A DNA stretch of 64,000 nt from Domibacillus sp. PGB-M46 (lineage in GTDB: Bacteria; Bacillota; Bacilli; Bacillales; Domibacillaceae). The notes under the pieces were generated by a model. It was not told the origin of the DNA. It saw nothing but the letters and a program-made list of their open reading frames with translations, and ran no database searches. Made by a program: the position numbers and the translations under genes. Shown piece after piece: positions 1 to 9,133 of this stretch (the first letter of the stretch is position 1; the number at the start of each line of letters is the position of its first letter). The stretch is from assembly GCF_022668875.1 (NCBI RefSeq), contig NZ_JAKGCR010000008.1:1-64000 (forward strand). The letters run 5' to 3'.

Positions 1-83
1 CCCCAACTACCATCGGCGCTGAAGAGCTTAACGGCCGTGTTCGGGATGGGAACGGGTGTGACCTCTTCGCTATTGCCGCCTGA
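1..83 (-). rRNA. rrf: 5S ribosomal RNA, 5' part (cut by window edge)
   Basis: Read on the minus strand this is the start of a Bacillus-type 5S rRNA, with the conserved block GCGAAGAGGTCACACCCG and the later GTTAAGCTCTTCAGCG segment. The 5' end is placed at about position 83 by alignment with known 5S starts. About 83 of roughly 116 nucleotides are present and the 3' end lies outside the window. It marks the end of an rRNA operon that continues to the left. Confidence 0.95.
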
Positions 84-340
84 CTTTTTTACGACATTTA
101 TTATTATAACATATTAAACAAATTTAGCAATCCATTTTTCAAAGAAACCTGTGAGCAATTTGTTTTTTACTGCTAACGACAAAAAATAATATATCATAAC
201 TTTTTACCTTTATGCAAGCATTTTAAGAAGAATATTTTCTTCTTTCTCAAACTGAAAAGAAACTCACGTATAATTATCTATCCTGTATAATATGAAACAA
301 ACACCTAAAGACCCTCCTTTATAGGAAGGCGGCAGATTGT

Positions 341-1040
341 ATGGAATGGAAAATGATACTTCGCTTTACTGCTTAAGCCTGGGTTATCCGGCGGACTCGA
401 GGCCATTATAGGGTTAGATCGCGAATTAAAAAGCAAGCCGGCCGGCTTAAAAACAAGCATCGTGATCTCCGTTATCAGCTGCCTGTTAACCTCTGTTTCA
501 GTGGAATCTGTTTATTTTTATCATGGAGATGCCGGTGTAAATGTGACCATGGATCCTTTGAGATTATCCGCCCAAATTGTTTCGGGCATTGGTTTTCCCG
601 GTGCAGGTGTAATCCCGCACCGGGAAAATGACACCATTTCCGGCTTAACGACCGCGGCCATGATCTGGGGCGCTGCAGGTATTGGTATTATTGTCGGTGC
701 CGGCTTTTATGCGGCGGCACTTGCAGGTATAATCCTTATTATCCTGGCTGTAGAAATGCTGCCTGTTGTTCTTCGGTTTGCCGCTCCAAGCCGCCTCCAG
801 GAAAAAGGCCTGCACATTAAATTAAGAACTGCCTCGCACCATTATGTTAAAGAAACTTTAAAAGACGTAAAAAAAGGCAAAATTACAGTTAAAGAAATTC
901 GTATTTTATATGATGAAAAGCGCCATACTCATTCACTGGTTTTTGCCGCAGGTGTACATTTCAAAAGACGAACTACAGAAATTTATTATACCCTATATGA
1001 AATTCCCCATGTGCAATCTGTCGAGCTTGAAAGCACATAA
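341..1040 (+). pseudogene. MgtC/SapB-family membrane protein, N-terminus broken by two single-base losses
   Basis: From about position 381 the frame ending at 1040 reads as the MgtC core: GLDRELKSKPAGLKT, then SAQIVSGIGFPGAGVI and GLTTAAMIWGAAGIGIIVG, followed by a soluble C-terminal domain. The natural start is ATG at 341 (MEWKMILRFTA, with a GGAAGG site upstream), but that frame stops at 374. Adding one T at about 374 (GCTTAAGC to GCTTTAAGC) and one T at about 384 (GGGTTATCC to GGGTTTATCC) gives a continuous 233-residue protein, and 702 bases is an exact multiple of three. Both losses fall in short T runs, so this is either a real pseudogene or a sequencing artefact. A shortened product from an internal ATG at 462 would lack the first membrane segment. 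MgtC-type proteins are linked to magnesium or pH homeostasis; the role here is not shown. Confidence 0.8.
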
Positions 1041-1069
1041 GCAGACTTCCTTCTTCTTTTAAACAATAA

Positions 1070-1097
1070 AAAAGCTGTTCCAATTGGAACAGCTTTT
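1070..1097. terminator. Bidirectional terminator between mgtC and tRNA-Ala
   Basis: A perfect 28-base inverted repeat centred on CCAATTGG has A/T runs on both sides. The T6 run on the minus side suits termination of the tRNA-Ala transcript. The T4 run on the plus side could end the mgtC transcript. Confidence 0.8.
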
Positions 1098-1111
1098 CAT
1101 TCATCAATATA

Positions 1112-1184
<73 letters not shown>

Positions 1185-1257
1185 GTTTTTAAGCTATATG
1201 TATTTCTTAGCGTCTAGATTATATTATAAAGATTTTTTCAGCTAATGCAAGTCTTTT

Positions 1258-1291
1258 TTAAAAAACTTCGGGGGAATTATTCCCCGCGAAG
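1258..1291 (-). terminator. Terminator of pgi
   Basis: On the minus strand, CTTCGCGGGGAATAATTCCC folds back on itself, overlaps the pgi stop codon and is followed by a T6 run. The coding end of pgi therefore forms one arm of its own terminator. Confidence 0.8.
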
Positions 1292-2632
1292 TCGTTTTTC
1301 AAGCTCGGCTTTCTTTTCTTCAAAACCTGGTTTACCAAGAAGCGCAAACATATTCACTTTATATGCTTCTACGCCCGGCTGGTCGAACGGGTTCACACCA
1401 AGAAGGTAGCCGCTGATTGCGCATGCTTTTTCGAAGAAATAAACTGTGTAGCCGAATGTGTACGCGTCCATAGCTGGAATAGAAACGGTTAAGTTCGGTA
1501 CACCGCCATCCGTATGGGCAAGAAGGGTTCCTTCAAATGCTTTATTATTCACGAAGTCTACTGTTTCACCTGCCAGGTAATTTAACCCATCCAGATCATT
1601 TTCTGCTTTTTCAATCGTTAAGGACTTGCGCGGGTTTTCAACACGAACAACGGTTTCAAACAAGTCGCGGCGCCCTTCCTGAACATATTGGCCCAACGAA
1701 TGAAGATCGGTTGAGAAATTGGCAGACGATGGATAAATACCTTTAAAGTCTTTTCCTTCACTTTCCCCAAATAACTGCTTCCACCACTCAGAGAAGTATT
1801 GAAGCCCCGGCTCATAGTTAATCAACATTTCAATTGTTTTGCCTTTGTTGTACAAAATATTGCGAACTGCTGCGTACTGGTACGCTTCATTTTCTTGAAG
1901 TTCAGACGAGCTGTACGCTTCACGAGCATCGCGAGCTCCCTGCATCATGGCTTCAATATCCGCCCCTGCTGCTGCAATTGGCAGAAGGCCTACGGCTGTC
2001 AAAACAGAATAACGGCCGCCGACATCATCAGGAATAACGAATGTTTCGTATCCTTCTTCATCCGCAACGGTTTTTAAAGCGCCGCGTGCTTTGTCCGTCG
2101 TTGCGTAAATACGGCTCTTCGCTTCTTCTTTTCCGTATTGTTTTTCAAGCAGGTCACGGAACAAGCGGAATGCAAGCGCCGGCTCTGTTGTAGTACCGGA
2201 TTTAGAAATAACATTAATTGACCAGTTTTTCCCTTCCAGCACTTCGATAAGGTCACTCATGTATGTAGAACTAATGTTATTTCCGGCAAAGAATACTTGC
2301 GGGCCGTTGCGCTTTTCAGATGAAAGCACGTTATAGAAGCTGTGGTTCAGCATGTCAATCGCTGCACGGGCGCCAAGGTAAGAGCCGCCAATACCGATTA
2401 CCACTAAAACATCAGAGTCCTGGCGGATTTTTTCGGCCGCTTTTTGAATACGGGCGAATTCTTCTTTATCATAATCAACCGGAAGGTCGATCCACCCAAG
2501 ATAGTCGCTTCCTTGGCCTGTTTTTTCATGTAAAGAATGGTGAGCTACTTTTACAGCGTCTTTTAAATAATCGATTTCATGTTCTCCGAAAAAAGGCAGT
2601 GCATTTGAGTAATCAAACTTAATATGCGTCAT
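1277..2632 (-). CDS. pgi: Glucose-6-phosphate isomerase
   Basis: Interconverts glucose 6-phosphate and fructose 6-phosphate in glycolysis and gluconeogenesis. The 451-residue length is normal for the Bacillus form. Visible family blocks are [11 protein letters not shown] (about 79-89), the phosphate-binding SKSGTTTEP (about 143-151) and [12 protein letters not shown] (from about 205). The ATG has a GGAGGG site 9 bases upstream. It lies downstream of the alcohol dehydrogenase gene, the same arrangement as the yugL-yugK-yugJ region of B. subtilis. A possible SigA promoter (TTGCGA ... TATACA) lies between the two genes, and the gene has its own terminator. Confidence 0.97.
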   Translation of the reverse strand: MTHIKFDYSNALPFFGEHEIDYLKDAVKVAHHSLHEKTGQGSDYLGWIDLPVDYDKEEFARIQKAAEKIRQDSDVLVVIGIGGSYLGARAAIDMLNHSFYNVLSSEKRNGPQVFFAGNNISSTYMSDLIEVLEGKNWSINVISKSGTTTEPALAFRLFRDLLEKQYGKEEAKSRIYATTDKARGALKTVADEEGYETFVIPDDVGGRYSVLTAVGLLPIAAAGADIEAMMQGARDAREAYSSSELQENEAYQYAAVRNILYNKGKTIEMLINYEPGLQYFSEWWKQLFGESEGKDFKGIYPSSANFSTDLHSLGQYVQEGRRDLFETVVRVENPRKSLTIEKAENDLDGLNYLAGETVDFVNNKAFEGTLLAHTDGGVPNLTVSIPAMDAYTFGYTVYFFEKACAISGYLLGVNPFDQPGVEAYKVNMFALLGKPGFEEKKAELEKRLRGE

Positions 2633-2712
2633 TCTTCATTACCCTCCATCTAAACGGTATTTTTCCACTTAACTGTATACGACTGTACGCGGTTTCGCAA
2701 GGAAAAAAACAA

Positions 2713-2741
2713 GGAAAAACCGGGCTTAATTCCGCCCGGTT
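2713..2741 (-). terminator. Terminator of the alcohol dehydrogenase gene
   Basis: Stem AACCGGGC/GCCCGGTT on the minus strand is followed by a T5 run and overlaps the stop codon of the upstream gene. Confidence 0.75.
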
Positions 2742-3897
2742 AAAGTGACGCACGTAAGATCGCGACCACGTCTTCCCGATCCAATTTAGTAAAATTCCCA
2801 AACGGACCATTAAATAACGTTTTTCCCGCCATTTCCTCAAGACGGCTGTCATCAATATCGTAGTCAGCAAGGCGTGACGGAGCCCCGATTGATGTCCAGA
2901 ATGTACGAAGTGCTTCAATCCCTTCCAAGCCCGCTTCGCGATCTGATTTCCCTTCTGGGTCTACATCAAAAACACGCACCGCGAGCTGCTTGAAGCGTTC
3001 CGGTTTCACATCGATATTGTGGTTCATCCAATTCGGAAAAATAATCGCCAGGCCGCCGCCATGCGGTATGTCATATACAGCTGACACTGCATGCTCAATG
3101 TTATGGGTTGCCCAGTCGCCGCGGTACCCCATTTGCAGCATACCGTTTAATCCAAGCGTACCGGCAAACATTACGGTTTCACGCAGCTTTTCATCCTGAA
3201 GGTTATTCATAAGCGCCGGTGCTTTTTCTATCAGTGTTTTCATTGTCCCTTCAATTAAACGATCCTGCACATCGGTTTCCTCTGCATTGTGGAAGTACTG
3301 TTCCAACATATGTGACATCATATCTACGATCCCATAAACGGTTTGATCACGCGGCACCGTTAATGTCCATTTCGGATCACAAATAGAAAATTTCGGGAAG
3401 GTGTGCGGGCTTCCCCATCCAAGTTTTTCATTTGTATCCCAGTTTGTAATAACGGATCCAGAATTCATTTCAGAAGCAGTCGCTGCGTGGGTTAAAATTG
3501 TTCCAAATGGGAGCGCTTCTTCCACAGTGGCTTTTCGTGTAATAAAGTCCCATGGATCTCCTTCAAATTTTGCGGCTGCTGCAATCGCTTTGGTACAGTC
3601 AATCACACTGCCGCCTCCAACCGCAAGAATAAAAGAAACATCATTTGCCCGGCACAGTTCTGCGCCGCGCTTGACCGTTGAAAGACGAGGGTTCGGTTCC
3701 ACGCCGGAAAGCTCCGTAATATTAAAGCCGTCCAGCTGCTCAATGACTTCATCGTAAAGACCGCTTTTTTTAATGCTGCCGCCTCCATAAACGAGAAGGA
3801 TGTTTTCACCAAACGAAGCAACATTATCCCGTAATTGCATCGCCGTATCTTTACCGAAAATCCACTTTACCGGATTCCAATACACAAATTGATTCAT
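2740..3897 (-). CDS. Iron-containing alcohol dehydrogenase (YugJ/YugK, butanol dehydrogenase type)
   Basis: A 385-residue group III (iron-activated) alcohol dehydrogenase, probably NAD(P)H-dependent and acting on short aldehydes or alcohols. The nucleotide-binding segment [18 protein letters not shown] and the conserved [15 protein letters not shown] lie in the N-terminal half. Metal-ligand histidines are expected in [12 protein letters not shown] and in [21 protein letters not shown]. subtilis has two tandem paralogues (yugJ, yugK) beside pgi and only one copy is present here. The ribosome site AAAAGGAG lies upstream of the ATG. Substrate is inferred from family only. Confidence 0.9.
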   Translation of the reverse strand: MNQFVYWNPVKWIFGKDTAMQLRDNVASFGENILLVYGGGSIKKSGLYDEVIEQLDGFNITELSGVEPNPRLSTVKRGAELCRANDVSFILAVGGGSVIDCTKAIAAAAKFEGDPWDFITRKATVEEALPFGTILTHAATASEMNSGSVITNWDTNEKLGWGSPHTFPKFSICDPKWTLTVPRDQTVYGIVDMMSHMLEQYFHNAEETDVQDRLIEGTMKTLIEKAPALMNNLQDEKLRETVMFAGTLGLNGMLQMGYRGDWATHNIEHAVSAVYDIPHGGGLAIIFPNWMNHNIDVKPERFKQLAVRVFDVDPEGKSDREAGLEGIEALRTFWTSIGAPSRLADYDIDDSRLEEMAGKTLFNGPFGNFTKLDREDVVAILRASL

Positions 3898-3969
3898 TTA
3901 CTTCAGCTCCTTTTCTTTTTCATTATGCGAAAGAAGCTGTTTGTTTTTCAACTGATTGACCTTGAGGCA

Positions 3970-3999
3970 TAAAAAAACCGGCTGATCATCAGCCGGTTT
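3970..3999 (-). terminator. Terminator of the glutamate dehydrogenase gene
   Basis: On the minus strand the hairpin AAACCGGCTGAT/ATCAGCCGGTTT is followed by a T7 run at the stop codon of the glutamate dehydrogenase gene. Confidence 0.8.
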
Positions 4000-5242
4000 A
4001 TACCCATCCTCTAAACTTGGAAGCTTCTGCCGCGCGGCGTACTCCGACCATGTAGGCGGCAAGACGCATATTGACACCGCGTGTTTGCGCCACTTCATAA
4101 ATATTATCAAATGCTTTTGTTAAGTTGTCATGCAATTTTTTATTTACTTCTTCTTCCGTCCAATAGTAGCCCTGGTTGTTTTGCACCCATTCAAAGTAAG
4201 ATACCGTTACACCACCAGAGCTTGCCAGAACATCCGGAACAAGCAAAATATCGCGTTCTGATAAAATCTTTGTTGCTTCAAGCGTTGTCGGTCCATTTGC
4301 CGCCTCTACTACAATGGATGCTTTAATATTATGTGCATTGTCAGCGGTAATTTGATTTGAGATAGCCGCCGGCACCAAAATATCACAATCCATCTCTAAA
4401 AGCTGCTGGTTTGTAATTGTATTATCAAACAGTGTCGTAATCGTCCCAAAACTATCGCGGCGGTCTAATAAATAGTCAATATCGAGACCGTTCGGATCAT
4501 AAAGTCCGCCATACGCATCTGAAATACCAACGACTTTCGCTCCGGCATCATGCATAAATTTCGATAAAAAGCTTCCGGCGTTTCCAAATCCCTGAACGAT
4601 CACGCGAGCGCCTTTAATATCAATGTTTCGCTTTTTAGCAGCTTCGTGAATACAAATCGTTACACCTTGGGCAGTCGCCTTTTCACGGCCATGTGATCCT
4701 CCAAGTGCGAGCGGCTTTCCGGTAATAAATCCAGGTGAATCAAATTCACGAATCCGGCTGTATTCATCCATCATCCAGGCCATAATCTGGGAGTTCGTAT
4801 ACACATCCGGAGCTGGAATATCTTTTGTCGGGCCGACAATCTGGCTGATCGCCCGAACATAGCCACGGCTGATATTCTCAATTTCACGCATAGACAGCTG
4901 ACGAGGATCACATACAACGCCGCCTTTTCCGCCGCCATATGGAAGATCTACAATGCCAGCTTTCAGCGTCATCCACATCGATAGCGCTTTCACTTCTTCT
5001 TCATTAACTTCAGGGTGAAAGCGGACTCCGCCTTTTGTCGGGCCAGGTGCGTCATTGTGCTGCGCCCGGTAGCCGGTGAAAATTTTAACCGATCCATCAT
5101 CCATTTTCACCGGAATGCGCACCGTCATCATCCGGAGCGGCTCTTTCAACAGCTCGTACATTTCTTCTGTGTAACCGAGTTTTGTCAGCGCTTCTTTAAT
5201 GACATTCTGGGTTGATGTGAATAAGTTTAAGTTCTCAGCCAT
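3998..5242 (-). CDS. gudB: NAD-specific glutamate dehydrogenase (RocG/GudB type)
   Basis: Oxidatively deaminates glutamate to 2-oxoglutarate and ammonia; in Bacillus this is a catabolic enzyme. It is 414 residues long. The substrate-binding and catalytic segment GPTKGGVRFHPEVN followed by KAGIVDLPYGGGKGG is intact, and the Rossmann motif VQGFGNAGSF lies in the second half. The stretch NEEEVKALSMWM has no three-codon duplication of the kind that inactivates gudB in B. subtilis 168, so the enzyme should be active. Whether it is orthologous to gudB or rocG cannot be settled from the sequence alone. The start has a weak GGCGAAGG site. Confidence 0.93.
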   Translation of the reverse strand: MAENLNLFTSTQNVIKEALTKLGYTEEMYELLKEPLRMMTVRIPVKMDDGSVKIFTGYRAQHNDAPGPTKGGVRFHPEVNEEEVKALSMWMTLKAGIVDLPYGGGKGGVVCDPRQLSMREIENISRGYVRAISQIVGPTKDIPAPDVYTNSQIMAWMMDEYSRIREFDSPGFITGKPLALGGSHGREKATAQGVTICIHEAAKKRNIDIKGARVIVQGFGNAGSFLSKFMHDAGAKVVGISDAYGGLYDPNGLDIDYLLDRRDSFGTITTLFDNTITNQQLLEMDCDILVPAAISNQITADNAHNIKASIVVEAANGPTTLEATKILSERDILLVPDVLASSGGVTVSYFEWVQNNQGYYWTEEEVNKKLHDNLTKAFDNIYEVAQTRGVNMRLAAYMVGVRRAAEASKFRGWV

Positions 5243-5342
5243 GTACCTTCGCCTCTTTTATTCTCATTTTTTCAATCTTGCTTTTTGCTTCCGTTTTCAT
5301 TTTCATTTTACGCCGGTGCAAGGATGATTCGCAAGCAATCCG

Positions 5343-5711
5343 TCACCCTTTTTTTCGTTCTTCTTTCATTGATTGCTCGATCCACTCCTGCAGCTTGTCC
5401 TGTAGTGGATGGAAACCGTCTCCGTCATCATCAATGCGAATACCGCGCCGATGGTTTCGGCCCCCTTCGTCTGTTGCCCGGATCGACAAGCTGATCTTGC
5501 TTTCGTCTTCATTTACCGATAGCACTTTTACCGTAATTTCATCGCCCACCGTTAAATAATCATGGACATCACGGACAAATCCATGGGTAATTTCCGAAAT
5601 GTGGACAAGTCCCTGACGGCCATGATCCAGCGCTACAAATGCACCATATGGCTGGATGCCGGTAATTTTCCCGGTCACAATTTGTCCCGGTTCAAATTTT
5701 GGTTCCATCAA
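5343..5711 (-). CDS. yugI: S1-domain RNA-binding protein YugI (general stress protein 13 type)
   Basis: A 122-residue protein with one S1 RNA-binding domain: GQIVTGKITGIQPYGAFVALD, then GLVHISEITHGFV and GDEITVKVLSVNEDESKISLSIRA. A charged tail (about residues 80-122) follows, with glycine/arginine-rich and acidic patches. Family members associate with ribosomes or RNA; the exact role is not known. The start is the first of two adjacent ATG codons, with GGAGAG upstream. A TATAAT -10 box lies about 60 bases upstream. It sits between gudB and alaT, as in the B. subtilis yugI region. Confidence 0.9.
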   Translation of the reverse strand: MMEPKFEPGQIVTGKITGIQPYGAFVALDHGRQGLVHISEITHGFVRDVHDYLTVGDEITVKVLSVNEDESKISLSIRATDEGGRNHRRGIRIDDDGDGFHPLQDKLQEWIEQSMKEERKKG

Positions 5712-5805
5712 ATCTCTCCAGTTTTTTTGTGGTTTCTTGTTTTATGCGTCGCGATATTATATCACACTTTTGATTGACATAACATTATCTACCGGTTTTT
5801 TAACA

Positions 5806-5839
5806 AAAAAAGAAGTGCCGTTTACACGGCACTTCTTTT
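5806..5839 (-). terminator. Terminator of the alaR-alaT operon
   Basis: A strong hairpin AAGAAGTGCCG/CGGCACTTCTT overlaps the end of alaT and is followed on the minus strand by a T7 run. Confidence 0.85.
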
Positions 5840-7006
5840 CTGCTTCTCTAAAAAGCGGCTAATTCGTTTGATGGCTTCCTGCAGCTGGCTCATAGAGGAT
5901 GCATAGGAACAACGAATATACCCTTCCCCTCCCTTACCGAACACGGAGCCCGGCACTACAGCGACTTTTTCTTCAAGCAGCAGCGCTTCGGCAAACTGTT
6001 CAGAAGTTAAACCTGTTGATTGAATGGATGGAAACACATAGAAAGCACCGCCTGGCAAATGACAGTCAAGACCGATTTCTTTAAACGACTGCACCATGTA
6101 ATTACGACGCTGCCGGTAATCTTTTTTCATGCTTTCCACGTCCGCCATTCCGTTCTGCAAAGCTTCGACGGCTGCATACTGTGCAGGTGTAGAAGCACAC
6201 ATCATCGTATATTGATGAATTTTCAGCATGGCCCGTGAGATTTCTTCGGGCGCGCATGTAAAGCCAAGCCGCCAGCCGGTCATGGCAAATCCTTTGGAAA
6301 AGCCGTTAATTAAAATCGTCCGCTCCCGCATTCCACTAAGTGATGCGATCGATGTGTGTGATTGGTCGTATGCCAGCTCTGCGTATATTTCATCCGCAAT
6401 TACAAGCAAATCGTGTTTTTTCACAATCGAAGCGATCGCTTCAAGATCCTCCCGGTCCAGCTGGGTGCCGGTCGGGTTATTTGGATAGCAAAGCAAAACG
6501 GCTTTCGTTCTCGGGGTGATCGCTGCTTCAAGCTGCTCCGGCTGCAGTTTAAAACCGGTCTCCCCCGTTGTGCCAATCGTTACAGCATGACCGCCTGTCA
6601 ACTCTACCAGGGGAGCGTAAGACACAAAGCAAGGCTCTACCACAATGATTTCATCACCCGGGTCAATAATCGCACGCATCGCAATATCGAGCGCCTGACT
6701 TGCCCCTACCGTAACAATCACTTCTTCTTGTGGAGAATAACTTACTCGAAACCGGTCTGCCATATAACGGGCGATCTCTGTCCGCAGTTCTATCAAACCG
6801 GCATTCGCCGTATACGAGGTAAAGCCTCGCTCTAATGAATTGATAGCAGCTTCCCGTACAGACCATGTAGTGACGAAGTCGGGCTCCCCTACACCGAGAG
6901 AAACAACTCCTTCCATTGTCGCAGCCAGGTCAAAAAATTTCCGGATACCGGACGGGCGCATTTTTTCCACAGACTTTGCCACATAACTTTTTTTAGTGAG
7001 TGTCAT
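5822..7006 (-). CDS. alaT: PLP-dependent aminotransferase, alanine transaminase type
   Basis: A 394-residue class I/II fold type I aminotransferase. It has the nucleophile segment NGFSKGFAMTGWRLG with the PLP lysine, the NNPTGTQ block and the C-terminal arginine region GEGYIRCSYA. In B. subtilis the gene in this position (yugH/alaT) makes alanine from pyruvate and glutamate, paired with its regulator alaR. The ATG overlaps the alaR stop (TAATG), so the two are translationally coupled and surely one operon. Specificity for alanine is inferred from this pairing and from synteny. Confidence 0.88.
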   Translation of the reverse strand: MTLTKKSYVAKSVEKMRPSGIRKFFDLAATMEGVVSLGVGEPDFVTTWSVREAAINSLERGFTSYTANAGLIELRTEIARYMADRFRVSYSPQEEVIVTVGASQALDIAMRAIIDPGDEIIVVEPCFVSYAPLVELTGGHAVTIGTTGETGFKLQPEQLEAAITPRTKAVLLCYPNNPTGTQLDREDLEAIASIVKKHDLLVIADEIYAELAYDQSHTSIASLSGMRERTILINGFSKGFAMTGWRLGFTCAPEEISRAMLKIHQYTMMCASTPAQYAAVEALQNGMADVESMKKDYRQRRNYMVQSFKEIGLDCHLPGGAFYVFPSIQSTGLTSEQFAEALLLEEKVAVVPGSVFGKGGEGYIRCSYASSMSQLQEAIKRISRFLEKQKRSAV

Positions 7007-7506
7007 TATGGCGACACCACGATTCGGTTATCTTCACGCTTTGATGCATAAATCTTGCCATCATGCTTATATTTTTTCAGTTGAAAATGAGTAGTTGTGG
7101 AAACGACTGAATCAAGCGTAGATAATTTTTCGGAAACAAAGCGGGCAATTTCATTCATGGACTGCCCTTCAACGGTTACCGATAAATCATAAACCCCTGA
7201 CATTAAATAAACAGAGCTGACTTCTTTGAAGCGGTAAATCCGTTCTGCCACTTCGTCAAAACCGACACCTCGTTTCGGCGTGACTTTCACGTCGATCATC
7301 GCCGTTACACCTGTGAAATTGTCCATCTTCGCCCAGTCAACGAGTGTGGCATAGTGAACAATCACCTTTTCTTCTTCCAGGCGGCGAATCGTCTCCGCGA
7401 CTTCAGTTTCTGACGTACCGATCATTTTGGCAATGTCCACTGCCTCAAACCGTGCGTCTTTTTGCAGAATTTCCAGAATTTCCACTTCTTTTTCATTCAG
7501 CTTCAT
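7006..7506 (-). CDS. alaR: Lrp/AsnC-family transcriptional regulator AlaR
   Basis: A 166-residue Lrp/AsnC protein. An N-terminal winged helix-turn-helix (about residues 5-60: EVEILEILQKDARFEAVDIAKMIG, then TSETEVAETIRRLEEEKVI) is followed by a RAM effector-binding domain (about 70-150). It is the first gene of the alaR-alaT operon and probably controls it in response to alanine. A TATAAT -10 box lies at 7546-7551. GAGGAGG precedes the ATG. Confidence 0.9.
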   Translation of the reverse strand: MKLNEKEVEILEILQKDARFEAVDIAKMIGTSETEVAETIRRLEEEKVIVHYATLVDWAKMDNFTGVTAMIDVKVTPKRGVGFDEVAERIYRFKEVSSVYLMSGVYDLSVTVEGQSMNEIARFVSEKLSTLDSVVSTTTHFQLKKYKHDGKIYASKREDNRIVVSP

Positions 7507-7609
7507 TACGAATCCTCCTCAGCGATATCAAAAGCTACATGGATCATTATAGCAAAAAACGAAACGGTTTGTGTACCTCGCTAAAAAATACGATTATATT
7601 TGTGTTTTT

Positions 7610-7873
7610 TCACAAAGAGCAAGAAATGGTTTGTTTAATAGAAAGCAGTTTTTTTGCGAGATGAATAGGATCCCCTCCCGGCATCGGAGCATCAAACGAA
7701 TGCTCATAAATACGGCGAATCTCTGCCGCCAGCTTTTCAGCATCATCCTCCTGGTAAACCGCATAAATCACATCCGCCATTTCTGTATCGTAAAATCCTT
7801 CTCCTGCTTTATAAGGGTCAAACGCCTGCAGTACGTCTGCAAGCGCAAAGTTTAATTGAGCAGTTTCATTCAT
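7610..7873 (-). CDS. yugE: DUF1871 family protein (YugE-like)
   Basis: An 87-residue, mostly helical protein matching the YugE/DUF1871 family (NFALADVLQAFDPYKAGEGFY, then EMADVIYAVYQEDDAEKLA). The function is unknown. The reading frame is open further upstream, but the ATG at 7873 has a good GGAAGGTGA site 6 bases away and fits the family length. It is transcribed away from patB, whose ribosome site begins only about 40 bases beyond. Confidence 0.85.
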   Translation of the reverse strand: MNETAQLNFALADVLQAFDPYKAGEGFYDTEMADVIYAVYQEDDAEKLAAEIRRIYEHSFDAPMPGGDPIHLAKKLLSIKQTISCSL

Positions 7874-7925
7874 TTGTATCACCTTCCAACTTGATGTATG
7901 TTTATTGTCAAGGAGAGTGAAAGGC

Positions 7926-9095
7926 ATGTCAAGATTTGATGAAGTCATTGAGCGCCGCGGAACAAACGCGGTAAAATGGGATGGATTAAAAACCGTATTT
8001 GGCCGCGAAGATGTCTTGCCGATGTGGGTAGCAGATATGGATTTTAAAGCGCCGGATGTTGTGATTGAAGCCATTAAACAATCAGCGGAGCATGGCGTGT
8101 ACGGCTATACGATTGTACCGGACTCTACGCGGGAGGCTATCGTCAACTGGATGCAAGACCGGCATGGCTGGGCCATAAAAAAAGAATGGCTGCTGTTTAA
8201 TCATGGTGTGGTTCCGTCTATTGGTGCAGCTGTTGAAGCGTTGACCGAGCCGGGAGATGCGGTGATTGTGCAGCCGCCTGTTTACAATCCATTTTTTGAT
8301 ATGATTCAGCGAAACGGGCGCACGCTTGTGTACAATGAGCTGCTTCTTCAAGACGGACGTTACGAAATGGATTTCGCGGATCTTGAACAAAAAATGGTTC
8401 AAGAGAAAGCAAAAATGATGGTGCTCTGTTCCCCTCATAATCCAGGCGGCCGTGTCTGGACAGCGGAAGAGCTGGCAAAAACAGCGGACCTGTGTGAAAA
8501 GCATGGCGTTATCCTTGTTTCTGATGAAATTCATTCTGATTTAACACGCACGCCTCATAAACACGTCCCCGCTGCATCACTGAAAGAAAAATATGCAGCT
8601 TTTACGATTACACTTATCGCCCCAAGCAAAACATTTAATTTAGCCGGCCTGCAGGCTTCCGCCCTTATTGTGCCGGATAAAACCATTCGTATGAAACTGC
8701 AGACGCTGTTTGCGAAACAAGGTCAGTTTACGCTGAATCAAATGGGCATTGTCGGCATGGAAGCGGCTTATCGATACGGCCATGATTGGCTCGATGAAGT
8801 GTTGGAATATATTCATGGAAATATACAGCTAGTAAAAGAATATGCAGATGAACATATTCCCGCTCTTTCTATTATGGAGCCGGAAGGAAGCTATCTCGTT
8901 TGGGTAGATTGCCGAACACTTGGCCTTTCAGACAAAGAGCTGCTGGATCTTTTTCTCAAGCATGGTGTGGCTCTCGGAAACGGTGCTAAATACGGACCGG
9001 GCGGAGAAGGGTTTATGAGGATTAATGTCGCCTGCCCGCGCTCTGCTGTGGCTGAAACGATGGAACGAATGAAAAGAGCCGTAGAATCCCTTTAA
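7926..9095 (+). CDS. patB: MalY/PatB family pyridoxal-phosphate C-S lyase (cystathionine beta-lyase type)
   Basis: A 389-residue fold type I PLP enzyme. The N-terminal signature LPMWVADMDFKAPD is diagnostic of the MalY/PatB group. NPGGR, SDEIHSDL and the PLP-lysine segment APSKTFNLAG follow in order. Members cleave C-S bonds in cystathionine, cysteine or cysteine conjugates. An in-frame TTG at 7905 was rejected as start because the AAGGAGAG ribosome site overlaps it; the ATG at 7926 is correctly spaced. Divergent from yugE and convergent with queE, with a shared terminator. Confidence 0.9.
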   Translation: MSRFDEVIERRGTNAVKWDGLKTVFGREDVLPMWVADMDFKAPDVVIEAIKQSAEHGVYGYTIVPDSTREAIVNWMQDRHGWAIKKEWLLFNHGVVPSIGAAVEALTEPGDAVIVQPPVYNPFFDMIQRNGRTLVYNELLLQDGRYEMDFADLEQKMVQEKAKMMVLCSPHNPGGRVWTAEELAKTADLCEKHGVILVSDEIHSDLTRTPHKHVPAASLKEKYAAFTITLIAPSKTFNLAGLQASALIVPDKTIRMKLQTLFAKQGQFTLNQMGIVGMEAAYRYGHDWLDEVLEYIHGNIQLVKEYADEHIPALSIMEPEGSYLVWVDCRTLGLSDKELLDLFLKHGVALGNGAKYGPGGEGFMRINVACPRSAVAETMERMKRAVESL

Positions 9096-9098
9096 TCG

Positions 9099-9133
9099 AA
9101 AAAAGCCAGGCCGCAGAACGGCCTGGCTTTTTT
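9099..9133. terminator. Bidirectional terminator between patB and queE
   Basis: Symmetrical hairpin AAAAAAGCCAGGCC ... GGCCTGGCTTTTTT serves the convergent patB and queCDE transcripts. Confidence 0.9.

Noticed and set aside
5278-5559. Plus-strand frames opposite yugI
   Set aside because: They are antisense shadows of a well-conserved S1-domain gene and have no ribosome sites.
7874-8074. Upstream extension of the yugE-like frame
   Set aside because: It overlaps patB in the opposite strand, and the ATG at 7873 has a good ribosome site and fits the family length.
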